Shown one piece after another: positions 35,257 through 44,858 of a DNA stretch of 64,000 bases. Both the position numbers and the translations under genes were made by a program. The notes beneath the pieces were generated by a model. It saw only the letters and a program-made list of their open reading frames with translations. It had not been told where the DNA came from and ran no database searches. Position 1 is the stretch's first letter; every line of letters starts with the position of its first letter. This stretch comes from JAGQYH01 sp041393015. Lineage in GTDB: Bacteria; Bacteroidota; Bacteroidia; Chitinophagales; JADIYW01. Location: assembly GCA_041393015.1 (NCBI GenBank), contig JAWKKV010000002.1:310001-374000 (forward strand), in the 5' to 3' direction.

Positions 35257-35895
35257 TTAGATGTTTGGTTGTGGTGTAATTCGCAAATAAGGCTTAATCT
35301 CTTTATGCCCTTTTGGAAACATTGCAGGTATTTCTTCATTTGATACTGCAGGTGATATCACACAATCTTCACCATTTTTCCAATTAGCCGGCGTTGCCAC
35401 TTTATGATAGGCCGTTAGCTGCAGAGAATCAATAACTCTCAATAACTCATCAAAGTTTCTACCGGTTGAAGCAGGGTAGGTGATAATCAATTTTACTGTT
35501 TTATCAGCACCAATAACATAGACGGACCTAACTGTTAGATTAGAATTGGCATTTGGATGAATCATATCATACAACTCAGCTACTTTTTTGTCTTCGTCTG
35601 CAATAATTGGAAAATTTACAGTAGTGTTTTGGGTTTCATTAATGTCTTTTATCCAATCATGGTGAGATGCTAAACCATCTACGCTTAAGGCTACCACCTT
35701 TACATTTCGTTTGTCAAACTCTGGTTTGTATTTAGCTACAGTTCCTAATTCTGTTGTGCAAACAGGGGTGTAATCTGCCGGATGTGAAAATAAAATACCC
35801 CAGCTATCACCTAACCATTCGTGAAAATTGATTTTGCCTTCAGTAGTTTCTGCTGTGAAATTTGGAGCAATATCTCCAAGTCTAATAGTTGCCAT
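35257..35895 (-). CDS. 1-Cys-type (Prx6) peroxiredoxin
   Basis: 212 residues. The peroxidatic cysteine sits in SHPADYTPVCTTELGTVAKY near 46, with the arginine-bearing VRSVYVIG stretch downstream, and a long C-terminal domain (YHKVATPANWKNGEDCVISPAV) as in Prx6 enzymes. Another cysteine in GEDCVI is not at the typical resolving position. It reduces peroxides in the cytosol. Monocistronic. Confidence 0.93.
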   Translation of the reverse strand: MATIRLGDIAPNFTAETTEGKINFHEWLGDSWGILFSHPADYTPVCTTELGTVAKYKPEFDKRNVKVVALSVDGLASHHDWIKDINETQNTTVNFPIIADEDKKVAELYDMIHPNANSNLTVRSVYVIGADKTVKLIITYPASTGRNFDELLRVIDSLQLTAYHKVATPANWKNGEDCVISPAVSNEEIPAMFPKGHKEIKPYLRITPQPNI

Positions 35896-35997
35896 TTTCT
35901 TTAATTTTTTGATTTATAATTAAGATAAATATTAGAATAATATATGAATCTAAGATACTGAATGGAAGAGCAACATTTTAATATTTAACTTAATTTA

Positions 35998-36426
35998 CTA
36001 CTTCAAATTGATGGTGTAATTGTAGGTTGTCTTTTGTGGTGTTTCTTTCTTTTTAGTAGTATAGGTATAATTTACAGTATTGGATGGCGGCACTTCCTTT
36101 GGCTTTGGTAAATTGAAATGAATCGCTAGTTTTCTTTCAATAGAAACTTTACTGCCTTTGTTTTTTGCTTCTGTAAATTTTAAAAGATTTATAACTCTTA
36201 TGGCTTCTTCATCACAACCATGACCTAAGCCTTTAATTATTTTAACACTTGAAATACTGCCATCAAAGTCAACTTTAAAAGAAATGAAAACTTTGCCTTG
36301 AATCTTATGTTCTAAGGCTTCTTTAGGGTATTTGAGGTTTTTGTCAATAAATTCTATAAGGGCTGTTTTACCACCGGGATACTGTGGTTTACTTATAAAT
36401 GAATCTTTATCTCGTTGTTTTTTCAA
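35998..36426 (-). CDS. TonB C-terminal-domain protein without membrane anchor
   Basis: 142 residues. The TonB fold is complete: PGGKTALIEFIDKNLKYP, IQGKVFISFKVDFDGSISS and VIKGLGHGCDEEAIRVI-type sequence, ending in FNLPKPKEVPPSNTV. The N-terminus is only about 17 polar residues, with no membrane helix or signal peptide. The annotated start is a TTG; no ATG exists in the open frame, which begins just after a stop near 36480. It may be a truncated or soluble TonB-domain protein. Divergent from the Q-rich gene at 36469. Confidence 0.75.
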   Translation of the reverse strand: MKKQRDKDSFISKPQYPGGKTALIEFIDKNLKYPKEALEHKIQGKVFISFKVDFDGSISSVKIIKGLGHGCDEEAIRVINLLKFTEAKNKGSKVSIERKLAIHFNLPKPKEVPPSNTVNYTYTTKKKETPQKTTYNYTINLK

Positions 36427-36468
36427 TTTGGTAGTATTAATTGCTTCTAATTTAAGATATTTGTAGAT

Positions 36469-37014
36469 ATGGAAAGCATTTTAGTTTATGTGATCATTGG
36501 TGTTATTTATTTTGTAGCTAAAGCTATGAATAAAAACAAAGAGGGCAATAAACCAAAAGGTAAGCCTGTTAATCAACCACAATCGCAGCAGCGTCAGCCA
36601 CAACAAAGGCAACCGCAGCAACGACAAGTTGAGCAAAAAGCACCTGCTCCGCCGAAACAACCTGCTACTTTTGAAGATTTATTGGGCGAGTTATTAGGAG
36701 AGCAACCCAAGAAGCAACCGGTTCCTCCTCCAGTTGAAGTTTTTGATACGGATGAGTTTGAATTAGTTCGTCAAAGACAATTGGAAGAAGAAAGAACTAG
36801 AAAGCAAAAGGAGCGTGCAGCAATTGAGAAAAGAGCCAAAATTCAACAAGAGGAGGTTTTACGAAGAAAAGCTATGATGGCAAAGTTAGCGGTAGAATCT
36901 CATCAAGATTATAAGAAAGCTAAGAATCTATCACCTAAAAAGATTGCAAAGTCTTTTGATCTTCGACAAGCCATTATTGCCAAAACAATTTTGGATAGAC
37001 CCTATATAGATTAG
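36469..37014 (+). CDS. Membrane-anchored Gln/Pro-rich protein
   Basis: 181 residues. A single membrane helix ILVYVIIGVIYFVAKAM at the start; a low-complexity linker of repeated RQPQQ units (about 40-60); a Pro-rich stretch; an EEERTRKQKERAAIEKRAK coiled coil (~105-140); and a conserved-looking tail FDLRQAIIAKTILDRPY. No known domain. It is probably an inner-membrane protein with a cytosolic coiled coil. Its end is 2 bp from the convergent gene at 37017. Confidence 0.75.
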   Translation: MESILVYVIIGVIYFVAKAMNKNKEGNKPKGKPVNQPQSQQRQPQQRQPQQRQVEQKAPAPPKQPATFEDLLGELLGEQPKKQPVPPPVEVFDTDEFELVRQRQLEEERTRKQKERAAIEKRAKIQQEEVLRRKAMMAKLAVESHQDYKKAKNLSPKKIAKSFDLRQAIIAKTILDRPYID

Positions 37015-37016
37015 TT

Positions 37017-37478
37017 TCAGACTAATTGATCTGCCTCAGATCGAGTTAAATTCAAATGACTTATAATGCTATTTTGGCTAGGTATAGTCAATAGAAAAAT
37101 TAGTATTATTAGTATTGCTCCAGCCAAGAAAATTACATTGGATTCAATAAAAGCAAAAAATATAATGTTTATTAATCCCGGTCCTTCTCTTAACGCATCT
37201 CTAACAATAAAGGCTGATCTATATTGTTCCAATTTTTGAGAAAGAGATAATTCAGGTGATATTTGACTTTTTAATCGATTAAAAAGGAATTCACTTAGAA
37301 ATAGGCCACCAATAATAGCTACAATACCAATTATGTAGAATAATTGACTGGTTTCGTTTACTTCAAAAGTAATAGACTCCACTACAAAGAAGCTCATCAT
37401 GCCTAAAATCATAAGTTGTCCTGCTAGTAAAGCTAAATGAAGCACCAATAAATTTTTTATATGCTCTTTAGGAGTCAT
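37017..37478 (-). CDS. Four-helix membrane protein, unknown
   Basis: 153 residues with four predicted membrane helices (LLVLHLALLAGQLMILGMM; LFYIIGIVAIIGGLFL; LINIIFFAFIESNVIFLAG; ILIILIFLLTIP). A basic/Gln-rich loop (NRLKSQISPELSLSQKLEQY) lies between helices two and three. No family recognised. Start ATG at 37478 overlaps the accD stop by 4 bp (ATGA), so it is translated with accD, though no functional link is evident. Confidence 0.75.
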   Translation of the reverse strand: MTPKEHIKNLLVLHLALLAGQLMILGMMSFFVVESITFEVNETSQLFYIIGIVAIIGGLFLSEFLFNRLKSQISPELSLSQKLEQYRSAFIVRDALREGPGLINIIFFAFIESNVIFLAGAILIILIFLLTIPSQNSIISHLNLTRSEADQLV

Positions 37479-38383
37479 GGTTGTGAACTAGCAACTTTAG
37501 CTTTCTTTACTTCTTCTTTATCATCTTCTTCCACTTGGACAGAATTATCAAATAAAGTAATCAATTTGGCCAATTTGTTTTTTAAATCTTTTCTGTGAAC
37601 GATAAGATCCAAAAATCCTTTATCCATTAAAAATTCAGCTGTTTGGAAATTTTCAGGTAGATCTCTTTTAATGGTTTCTTTTATTACTCTTGGTCCAGCA
37701 AAACCAATCAAAGCGCCTGGTTCTGCAAAGTTAATATCACCCAACATTGCAAAAGAAGCTGTTACGCCACCGGTAGTTGGATCTGTCATCATCGAGAAAA
37801 ATGGAAGTTTGGCTTGCGCCAGTTGCGTTAATTTGGCGGCTGTTTTAGCCATTTGCATTAACGAGAATGCAGATTCCATCATTCTAGCGCCACCAGATTG
37901 AGAAATAATCAATAATGGTTGTTGGTGTTCAATACAATAGTCAATGGCTCTAGAAATTCTTTCTCCGACAACAGATCCCATGGATCCACCGATGAAGGCG
38001 AAATTCATACAAGCTACAGTAAGATCGAGCCCATGAACTTTACCACTTACTACTTTAATAGCATCGGTTTCTCCTGTTTTCTCTTCTGTATCAACGATAC
38101 GTTGGTCGTATGGTTTTAAGTCGGTAAATTCAAGAAAATCGCTTGATTTGATGTTGTCAAACAATAAGATACAATCCTTAATGTCGTCGAAAATGATGTT
38201 AAAGTAGTGGTTGGGGTCAATTCTATCGTGGTGATTACAATATGGACAAGTATTTAAACTTTCTGCATGTTCTTTCACAGAAAGTGTTTTTTTACAATCA
38301 GTGCATTGATGCCAGATTCCTTCAGGAACCTCTTTCTTTTTCCTGGTCGTAATACCTTTCCATTGTCTGCTAAACCAACTCAT
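37475..38383 (-). CDS. accD: Acetyl-CoA carboxylase carboxyltransferase subunit beta
   Basis: 302 residues. The N-terminal zinc ribbon has WHQCTDCKKTL and TCPYCNHHDR. The crotonase-like carboxyltransferase domain has VACMNFAFIGGSMGSVVGER, ISQSGGARMMESAFSLMQMAKT and MMTDPTTGGVTASFA. It transfers the carboxyl group from biotin to acetyl-CoA, together with AccA, for fatty-acid synthesis. The C-terminus ends in a charged stretch. Followed by an overlapping membrane-protein gene. Confidence 0.96.
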   Translation of the reverse strand: MSWFSRQWKGITTRKKKEVPEGIWHQCTDCKKTLSVKEHAESLNTCPYCNHHDRIDPNHYFNIIFDDIKDCILLFDNIKSSDFLEFTDLKPYDQRIVDTEEKTGETDAIKVVSGKVHGLDLTVACMNFAFIGGSMGSVVGERISRAIDYCIEHQQPLLIISQSGGARMMESAFSLMQMAKTAAKLTQLAQAKLPFFSMMTDPTTGGVTASFAMLGDINFAEPGALIGFAGPRVIKETIKRDLPENFQTAEFLMDKGFLDLIVHRKDLKNKLAKLITLFDNSVQVEEDDKEEVKKAKVASSQP

Positions 38384-38456
38384 ATAGATAGGATATAAGC
38401 ATGCTTGATGCTAATCCTTAATAAGTATTGAAATTATAGAATTTTTTTGAGATATA

Positions 38457-39518
38457 TTAAGCAATATCCACTGCCTTATCTAAATAAACGTCTTGAATCG
38501 CATTTAAAATCTCAATTCCGTCTTTCATTGGTCGTTGAAATGCTTTTCTACCGGAGATTAAGCCACTACCACCAGCACGTTTATTAATAATTGCAGTTTC
38601 TACAGCTTCTGCCATGTCAGATGCTCCGCTAGAAGCACCACCACTATTAATAAGTCCTGCTCTACCCATATAGCAATTGGCTACTTGATATCTACATAAG
38701 TCAATTGGATGATCACTAGATAACTCACTGTACATTTTTGGATGAGTTTTACCAAAACCTATCTTTTTGAAACCACCATCTAATGTTGGTAATTTTTGCT
38801 TGATGATATCTGCTTGTATGGTTACTCCTAAATGATTGGCTTGTGAGGTCATATCTGTTGAAGTATGATAATCAATACCATCATTCTTGAAATCATTATT
38901 TCTTAAGTAGCACCACAAAATGGTTGTCATGCCTAATTCGTGCGCATAATCAAATGCTTCAGCAATTTCTACCAATTGTCTTCTTGATTCTTCTGAACCA
39001 AAATAAATGGTAGCACCAACTGCAACAGCACCCATGTCCCATGCATTTTTCACTGTACCAAACATCACTTGATTGTATGAATTTGGATAAGTCATCAACT
39101 CATTGTGATTAAGCTTTACTACAAAAGGAATCTTATGAGCATATTTCCTTGCTACAGAACCTAAAACGCCAAAAGTAGAAGCTACGGCATTACATCCACC
39201 TTCAATAGCTAATTTTACTATGTTTTCCGGATCGAAATAAATTGGATTTGGAGCAAAACTAGCACCAGCGGTGTGCTCAATTCCTTGATCTACAGGCAAA
39301 ATTGAAACATAACCTGTTCCACTTAATCTTCCTGTGTTATATATTTGAGCTAGACTTCTTAACGTCTGAGGGTTTCTATTGGAACCTTCCCAAACTCTAT
39401 CAATAAAATCTGCACCCGGTAAGTGCAAAAGGTCTTTACTAATAGTAGAACATTTATGATCTAATAAACTTTTAGCTTTATCTTCTCCTAATAGCTTTAC
39501 AATATTTTCAGTTGACAT
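38457..39518 (-). CDS. fbaB: Class I fructose-bisphosphate aldolase (FbaB/DhnA type)
   Basis: 353 residues: VSILPVDQGIEHTAGASFAPNP, FVVKLNHNELMTYPN, FGTVKNAWDMGAVAVGATIYFGSEE, CYLRNNDFK and SGGASSGASDMAEAVE, all of the archaeal/DhnA-type class I aldolase. It forms a Schiff base with a lysine to cleave or make fructose-1,6-bisphosphate. Encoded near fbp (41558), consistent with use in gluconeogenesis. Confidence 0.94.
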   Translation of the reverse strand: MSTENIVKLLGEDKAKSLLDHKCSTISKDLLHLPGADFIDRVWEGSNRNPQTLRSLAQIYNTGRLSGTGYVSILPVDQGIEHTAGASFAPNPIYFDPENIVKLAIEGGCNAVASTFGVLGSVARKYAHKIPFVVKLNHNELMTYPNSYNQVMFGTVKNAWDMGAVAVGATIYFGSEESRRQLVEIAEAFDYAHELGMTTILWCYLRNNDFKNDGIDYHTSTDMTSQANHLGVTIQADIIKQKLPTLDGGFKKIGFGKTHPKMYSELSSDHPIDLCRYQVANCYMGRAGLINSGGASSGASDMAEAVETAIINKRAGGSGLISGRKAFQRPMKDGIEILNAIQDVYLDKAVDIA

Positions 39519-39618
39519 TTATTTGAATTTTGCTGCAAATATACATGGTTTTCAAAAGGACAAAGAGATATTTAAAAGATTTTTTCTACAATCATAATAA
39601 TAACTGCCAAAAACAAAG

Positions 39619-40875
39619 TTATTTCAATAGTGCTTGATAGGTTGTAGCCCTTTTTTGCTCGAGAATAGCATTTTTTTCACCTATTGATTTCTTGATGACG
39701 CCATCATTGTAATGCCTCACTGTTAATAATGTTAGATTCTTATCAATGTGAATATCAAAAAATCGTTCTAGGTCTTTTACTAAAGCGTCCAACTTAGGTG
39801 TGCTGTTATCAACCACTGCTTGAAATAAAATAGCAGCGTTTTGCATCATATTGATTTTAAGATTTACTTTGGCAAATGCTTTAATGACTTTACTCATTAC
39901 CGATTCCTCAACAAATGAAAAATCTTTAGTGTATAAACTAATTAATGCTTGATTGTATTTAATCACTCGAACAGGAGGGTAGATAGGCTCTTTAATAGGA
40001 TTGTAGATTTTAGTGCCTTTATCTTCCGGATGGATAAACGATCTTACCAAAAGCGGTATTTGCTTATTTTGTAATGGCTTAATGGTTTTTGGATGAATCA
40101 CCTGTGCGCCGTAAAAAGTCATTTCAATAGCTTCGTGATAAGTCATGTCTTCAATGAGCTCTGTATCTTCCCATATTCTTGGATCACCATTTAAAATACC
40201 AGGAACATCTTTCCAAACACTTTGACTTTCAGCATCTAAAGCGTTGGCAAATATTGCAGCGGTAAAATCCGAACCTTCTCTACCTAATGTAGTGGTGCAG
40301 TTTTCGGGTGTGCAACCTAAGAACCCTTGAGTAATTACAATTTTATATTTTAAAATCGGAATTACTTGCGATTTAATTAAAGCATCGGTTTGCTCCCAAT
40401 CAATTTTGGCTTCTCGATAAGTATCATCTGTTTTTAAAACATCTCTTACATCTAACCAATGGCTAGCAACGCCGGTTTCATTTAAATAATGATTGATGAT
40501 AGTAGTTGACAATAGCTCACCAGTAGACACAATCTGATCATAAACATAGTTGTAAGATTCCATTCTATCTTCTTCCAATTGCCATTCTAATTCAACAAAA
40601 AGGTTTTGAAGATCATCGTAAACTTTATGGTCTTTAGGGAAAAGATCGTTGCAGATGTTGAAATGATATTGTTTTATATCATTGATTAGCTCTAAGGCTT
40701 TGCCTGTGCTGTTAAAGTAAGCATTAGTAACTTCTTCTAATGCGTTGGTGGTTTTACCTGAAGCGGAAACAACCACTAAAAGTGTTTTGTCACCATATTT
40801 ATCAATGATGTGACATGCATTTTTTATTCCTGCTGCATCTTTTATTGACGCTCCTCCAAACTTAAAAACTTTCAT
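39619..40875 (-). CDS. lysC: Aspartate kinase
   Basis: 418 residues. Start KVFKFGGASIKDAAGIKN (kinase P-loop-like), ASGKTTNALEEV, TTLGREGSDFTAAIFA, WKDVPGILNGDPR and the linker VRSFIHPEDKGTKI. The C-terminus has one or two ACT-like segments (SLYTKDFSFVEESV; LTLLTVRHYND). It phosphorylates aspartate, the entry step to Lys, Thr and Met. Single-domain type, not fused to homoserine dehydrogenase. Confidence 0.94.
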   Translation of the reverse strand: MKVFKFGGASIKDAAGIKNACHIIDKYGDKTLLVVVSASGKTTNALEEVTNAYFNSTGKALELINDIKQYHFNICNDLFPKDHKVYDDLQNLFVELEWQLEEDRMESYNYVYDQIVSTGELLSTTIINHYLNETGVASHWLDVRDVLKTDDTYREAKIDWEQTDALIKSQVIPILKYKIVITQGFLGCTPENCTTTLGREGSDFTAAIFANALDAESQSVWKDVPGILNGDPRIWEDTELIEDMTYHEAIEMTFYGAQVIHPKTIKPLQNKQIPLLVRSFIHPEDKGTKIYNPIKEPIYPPVRVIKYNQALISLYTKDFSFVEESVMSKVIKAFAKVNLKINMMQNAAILFQAVVDNSTPKLDALVKDLERFFDIHIDKNLTLLTVRHYNDGVIKKSIGEKNAILEQKRATTYQALLK

Positions 40876-40946
40876 TTATTTAATTTTAAGACTTAAGACA
40901 TTAGAAGTAAGATGCAAGACATAAGTCTATTATCCTATTTTTTAGT

Positions 40947-41441
40947 CTAAATTTCAGTATAATTCAATATTTCTTCCTTTTCTAATTTGCAATTCCACCA
41001 GCCTGTGTCGAAAATTGCATTTACTTTTTCATACATTTTTATAGCAGGTGTATTCCAATCTAATACTTGCCATTTTACTAAGTTAGCAGACTCTTCTTTG
41101 GCTACTTTCATAATAGCATTAAAGAGTTGACTGCCTACTTTATTTTTTCTGAATTCTTCTTTTACCACTAAATCATCCAAAAAGAGCATCTTTCCCTTCC
41201 ATGTAGAATAACCCCAAAAATACAATGCTATTCCAATAATATTTTCTGAATTTATAGCCACTAAACATTCAAATTGATTTTTACTGAAATCTTCTTTAAA
41301 CTGATTAAATGAATTAGTGGGCTCATTTGGTTCTTTTTCAAATAAGGCTAACTCTTTAATCAAAGCATAAGCAGCAGAAAGGTCATTTTGCTGTGCCGGT
41401 CTTATATAAATGTCTTGACTATTCACTTTTTTCAGATACAA
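40947..41441 (-). CDS. GNAT-family N-acetyltransferase
   Basis: 164 residues. IYIRPAQQNDLSAAYALIKELALFE, LFLDDLVVKEEFRKNKVGSQLFNAIMK (acetyl-CoA pyrophosphate loop), WQVLDWNTPAIKMYEKVNA and GWWNCKLEKE resemble the diamine/thialysine N-acetyltransferase branch. No ATG precedes the domain; the start is a TTG at 41441 or a GTG at 41426. It transfers acetyl to a primary amine. Follows aspartate kinase on the same strand. Confidence 0.88.
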   Translation of the reverse strand: MYLKKVNSQDIYIRPAQQNDLSAAYALIKELALFEKEPNEPTNSFNQFKEDFSKNQFECLVAINSENIIGIALYFWGYSTWKGKMLFLDDLVVKEEFRKNKVGSQLFNAIMKVAKEESANLVKWQVLDWNTPAIKMYEKVNAIFDTGWWNCKLEKEEILNYTEI

Positions 41442-41557
41442 ATATGCTGAACTCCTCCCTATTTTTAATGACTGTAAGATTTTCTAAATATTAAACCGAC
41501 ATCAATATTTTTCACTAATCCAAAAATTGAACCATATTTACAGTAGAAATCTAATCA

Positions 41558-42568
41558 ATGAATACAAAAGGAATTACAACTCTAGATGAATTTATCATCG
41601 ATCGTCAAAAGGATTTTCCATATGCAACCGGTGAATTGTCTGGACTTTTAAGAGATATAGGTGTCGCTTGTAAAGTAGTTAACAGAGAAGTTAACAAAGC
41701 TGGATTGGTGGATATTATTGGTGCCAATGGTTCTAAAAACGTACAAGGAGAAGAAGTACAGAAGTTAGATATGTTTGCTAACGATATTTTAAAAGCTAGT
41801 TTAATGACTAGTGGCGAATGTTGTGGAATAGCGAGTGAAGAGGAAGATGAATTGGTTAGTTTTGAATGCAATGAACGCAATAAGAATGCTAAATATGTAG
41901 TATTGTTTGATCCTTTGGATGGTTCTTCGAATATTGATGTAAATGTATCAATAGGTACTATATTTTCAATTTTTAAGCGCGTGTCACCCACCGGAAAGCC
42001 TTGTACATTAGAAGATTTCTTGCAACCTGGCACGCAACAAGTAGCGGCTGGTTATGTAATTTATGGATCTTCAACAATGATGGTTTATACTACCGGTAAA
42101 GGAGTGAATGGTTTTACTTTAGATCCATCGATAGGGGAGTTCTGCTTATCACACCCTGATATTACCACGCCAATTAAATCAGATACATATTCAATCAACC
42201 AAGGTTATTACTTCAGCTTTGGTAAAAAGGTACAAGATTATCTACAATTCTGTCAAGATTCTACCGATAAGAAATCAAAGGCATACAGATTAAGATACAT
42301 TGGTAGCATGGTAGCCGATGTACATAGAAATTTGATAAAAGGTGGTGTTTTTCTTTATCCTGCTATGACGGATTCTCCTAACGGTAAGCTTCGTTTAATG
42401 TACGAATGTAATCCAATGGCATTTTTAGCCGAACAAGCCGGAGGAGAAGCAACAACAGGTAAGCAACGAATTTTGGAAGTTAAACCTACTGAATTGCACC
42501 AAAGAGTGCCAATTATTATTGGCTCTAAATCAATGGTAGAAGAAGCAGTTAAAATTATTGAGCAATAA
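41558..42568 (+). CDS. fbp: Fructose-1,6-bisphosphatase class I
   Basis: 336 residues. FDPLDGSSNIDVNVSIGTIFSI is the metal- and phosphate-binding core; CGIASEEEDELVSF gives metal ligands; YVIYGSSTMMVYT and RYIGSMVADVHR follow, with LYPA and RLMYECNPMAFLAEQAGG near the end. It hydrolyses fructose-1,6-bisphosphate to fructose-6-phosphate in gluconeogenesis. Divergent from the acetyltransferase gene, and 4 bp from the convergent hydroxylase gene. Confidence 0.97.
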   Translation: MNTKGITTLDEFIIDRQKDFPYATGELSGLLRDIGVACKVVNREVNKAGLVDIIGANGSKNVQGEEVQKLDMFANDILKASLMTSGECCGIASEEEDELVSFECNERNKNAKYVVLFDPLDGSSNIDVNVSIGTIFSIFKRVSPTGKPCTLEDFLQPGTQQVAAGYVIYGSSTMMVYTTGKGVNGFTLDPSIGEFCLSHPDITTPIKSDTYSINQGYYFSFGKKVQDYLQFCQDSTDKKSKAYRLRYIGSMVADVHRNLIKGGVFLYPAMTDSPNGKLRLMYECNPMAFLAEQAGGEATTGKQRILEVKPTELHQRVPIIIGSKSMVEEAVKIIEQ

Positions 42569-42572
42569 GCGC

Positions 42573-43127
42573 TTAAGCTACTTTCCTTAGTTTTACTTCT
42601 TTTGGTTCAGCAACAGGTGGTTTTCTACGCCCGCTAGCAATGTCCTTTTTCTCGCGTTCAGTGCCTTTATATAACTCACGAGTGCCCATTACATAATCCC
42701 ATAGAGGAAAGGTAACACACCAGTTTTTTTCTGAGTCTGGCCCCATATGATGATCGTAGTGCCAAGGCAAATATTTATAACCCCAAGCCGGATCCATATG
42801 TGATTTTTTATGAACGACATAATAGTTGGCTGCTGAAAACCAAAGCGCAGACGTAAAGCCCGGTGCAATTGGAAACAGTGGAGAAACAATGGCTGCAGCC
42901 CCTAACAAGCTTATAGCTTCTTTACTTTGACCATTCCATGCTTTTAAGAGTGGTTGCTCATAATCACTGTCTTCAAAATTTTGCTTGATGGCGTTTTTAT
43001 GGTGATCCATGTAATGAAATCTCCAAAAGCTGTCTTTCTTACGAGCATGCTCATGCAACATATATTTGTGCATATACCATTCAAATGCATTTGCGGTTAC
43101 TAATCCTGCTAAAAATCCTCCTATCAT
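42573..43127 (-). CDS. Fatty acid hydroxylase / sterol desaturase-family protein
   Basis: 184 residues with two membrane stretches and the eight-histidine cluster of the family: EWYMHKYMLHEH, FRFHYMDHH, HKKSHMDPAW-type and LPWHYDHHMG. The di-iron site hydroxylates fatty acyl or related lipids. Short compared with the usual ~220-300 residues, but all histidine boxes are present. The C-terminus is basic (ERE, KDIASGRRKPPV). Confidence 0.88.
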   Translation of the reverse strand: MIGGFLAGLVTANAFEWYMHKYMLHEHARKKDSFWRFHYMDHHKNAIKQNFEDSDYEQPLLKAWNGQSKEAISLLGAAAIVSPLFPIAPGFTSALWFSAANYYVVHKKSHMDPAWGYKYLPWHYDHHMGPDSEKNWCVTFPLWDYVMGTRELYKGTEREKKDIASGRRKPPVAEPKEVKLRKVA

Positions 43128-43225
43128 AATTTTGTTTTTTAAGCTGTAACTTAAAAATAAAGATACTAATTGAACTTTACGAATAAAAAAAGGTTTCCTT
43201 TACTTTTGGAAATCTTAGCATCTTT

Positions 43226-44399
43226 TTGAACCATCAAATTAAAATATTTAATTCAATTAGTAAAGTTGAACCTGATCAGTGGGCTTTAGTCCACGATCAA
43301 TTGCCAACTTCAATGAATTATCAATACATAACTTTATTAGAGGAAGAACATAAGGATGAAATTGATTTTTACTACGCTCTAGTGATAAAGAACAATCTCA
43401 CGGTTGGAATTATCTGTTTTCAATTGATCAATTTTAAAGGCGCTTATGTCAAAAATTTTTTCAGACAAGAAGTAGATAGGAATTGGTGGAAAGATTTGTT
43501 TTTTAAGTTATTCTATCGAGTGTTAGATTTCATAAATTGGAAACTGTTGACGACCGGCAATATTTATTTTACCGGAGATAAGGGCATTTATTTAGATAGT
43601 AGTATACAATTAGAAGAAGGCGTAAAGATCATCAAAGATTGTTTTCAAGAAGTACATCAATTTTGTAACAAGAAAGTTACTGCCTACATGGTGAATAATA
43701 TTTACGATGCCAAGGATCAAATGATTCATCAATATATCAATCAAGAGCGATATGCCAAATATCCTGTAGATCCTGATATGTTTATGACGATAAAGCCTAG
43801 TTGGAACAACTTTGAAGATTATACAAAAGATTTAAGCAGTAAGTATAGAGTTAGATTGAGGAAAGTCTATAAGGATAGCTCGGTATTTGAAACTAAAAAA
43901 CTTACTCGTTCGCAGATTATTTCTTTAGATAGTGAATTGTATCAACTGTATTTAAACACAGCAGAAAAGGTTGATCTCAACTTAGGAAATTTGTGCCAAA
44001 AATATTTCACTAAAATGGCAGAATTATGGGGTGATGATTTCTTTGTGATGGGCTATTTTTTAGAAAATAGATTAGTCGGTTTTATCTCTATTCTGAAAGA
44101 CGGCACAGCGTTAGATGCTAACTATATGGGAATTGATTACGATGTAAATGGTGAGTTCAAACTCTATAATAGAATGCTTTTAGATTTGGTAGAAGTAAGT
44201 ATTCAATTAAAGTAACTATCTTACATCTAGGAAGAACAGCCACAGAAATGAAAAGTACAATCGGAGCAACTTCAAACAAATGCATATTTATTTAAGAGGA
44301 ACAAATAAATTAGTAAATAAAGGGATGTTGTTTTTTGAGCCTTATTTTGGAAGTCCACAATACACGTTGCGGCATCCTTTTAAAACTAACAATCAATAA
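43226..44399 (+). pseudogene. GNAT-fold (FemAB/DUF482-like) acyltransferase with two frameshifts
   Basis: The first frame starts at TTG 43226 (MNHQIKIFNSISKVEP) and stops at 44213-44215, ending LDLVEVSIQLK. The next frame continues with TILHLGRTATEMKSTIGAT, the conserved C-terminal motif of this family. A third frame, breaking near 44272-44280, gives MHIYLRGTNKLVNKGMLFF ... QYTLRHPFKTNNQ to a stop at 44397-44399. Restoring one base at each site would give a single protein of about 390 residues. Catalytic-region features such as SKYRVRLRKVY and FFVMGYFLENRLVGFIS are intact. Function unknown; family members act on lipids, peptidoglycan or related substrates. Confidence 0.85.
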
Positions 44400-44401
44400 T
44401 T

Positions 44402-44761
44402 ATGATCTTAAAACAAATTAGTTTAGTAGTAATGGCTGTACTATATTTTGCTGCCGGAGTAAATCACTTTAAAGACCCAAAATTCTATTATAGAATTATT
44501 CCACCATTTTTTAAAAACAAGAAATTTATCAATGAAGCGAGCGGACTAGCGGAGATTATTTTAGGGATTGCTTTATTAATTCCTGCTACAAGTCATTGGG
44601 CCGCTTGGGGTGTAATTGCTTTATTGATTGCTGTTTATCCTGCTAATATCTACCATTTACAACAAAAAGGTGCCGGAATGAAAGTACCTATTTGGGGACT
44701 TTGGGTGAGATTAGCTTTTCAATTTGTATTGATTGCTTGGGCCTATTGGCATACATTTTAA
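44402..44761 (+). CDS. DoxX-family membrane protein
   Basis: 119 residues with four membrane helices. LYFAAGVNHFKDPKFYYRI and SGLAEIILGIALLIPATS are characteristic of the DoxX-like family, followed by YPANIYHLQQKG and WVRLAFQFVLIAW. Inner-membrane protein of uncertain biochemical role; relatives associate with redox or quinone systems. The ATG sits 2 bp after the reconstructed end of the preceding broken gene. Confidence 0.9.
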   Translation: MILKQISLVVMAVLYFAAGVNHFKDPKFYYRIIPPFFKNKKFINEASGLAEIILGIALLIPATSHWAAWGVIALLIAVYPANIYHLQQKGAGMKVPIWGLWVRLAFQFVLIAWAYWHTF

Positions 44762-44858
44762 TGATTAATGTTTAGTGATTAATTGGTGTTTTTTTAAGGA
44801 CCCAATGAAGGTTTTATACATATTTCTTATATAAATGAATAGCAATTTGCACCGTGAA

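Noticed and set aside
36469..37014. Possible missing TonB N-terminus encoded by the divergent membrane-helix gene
   Set aside because: It is on the opposite strand with its own conserved-looking C-terminus, so it cannot be the missing anchor.
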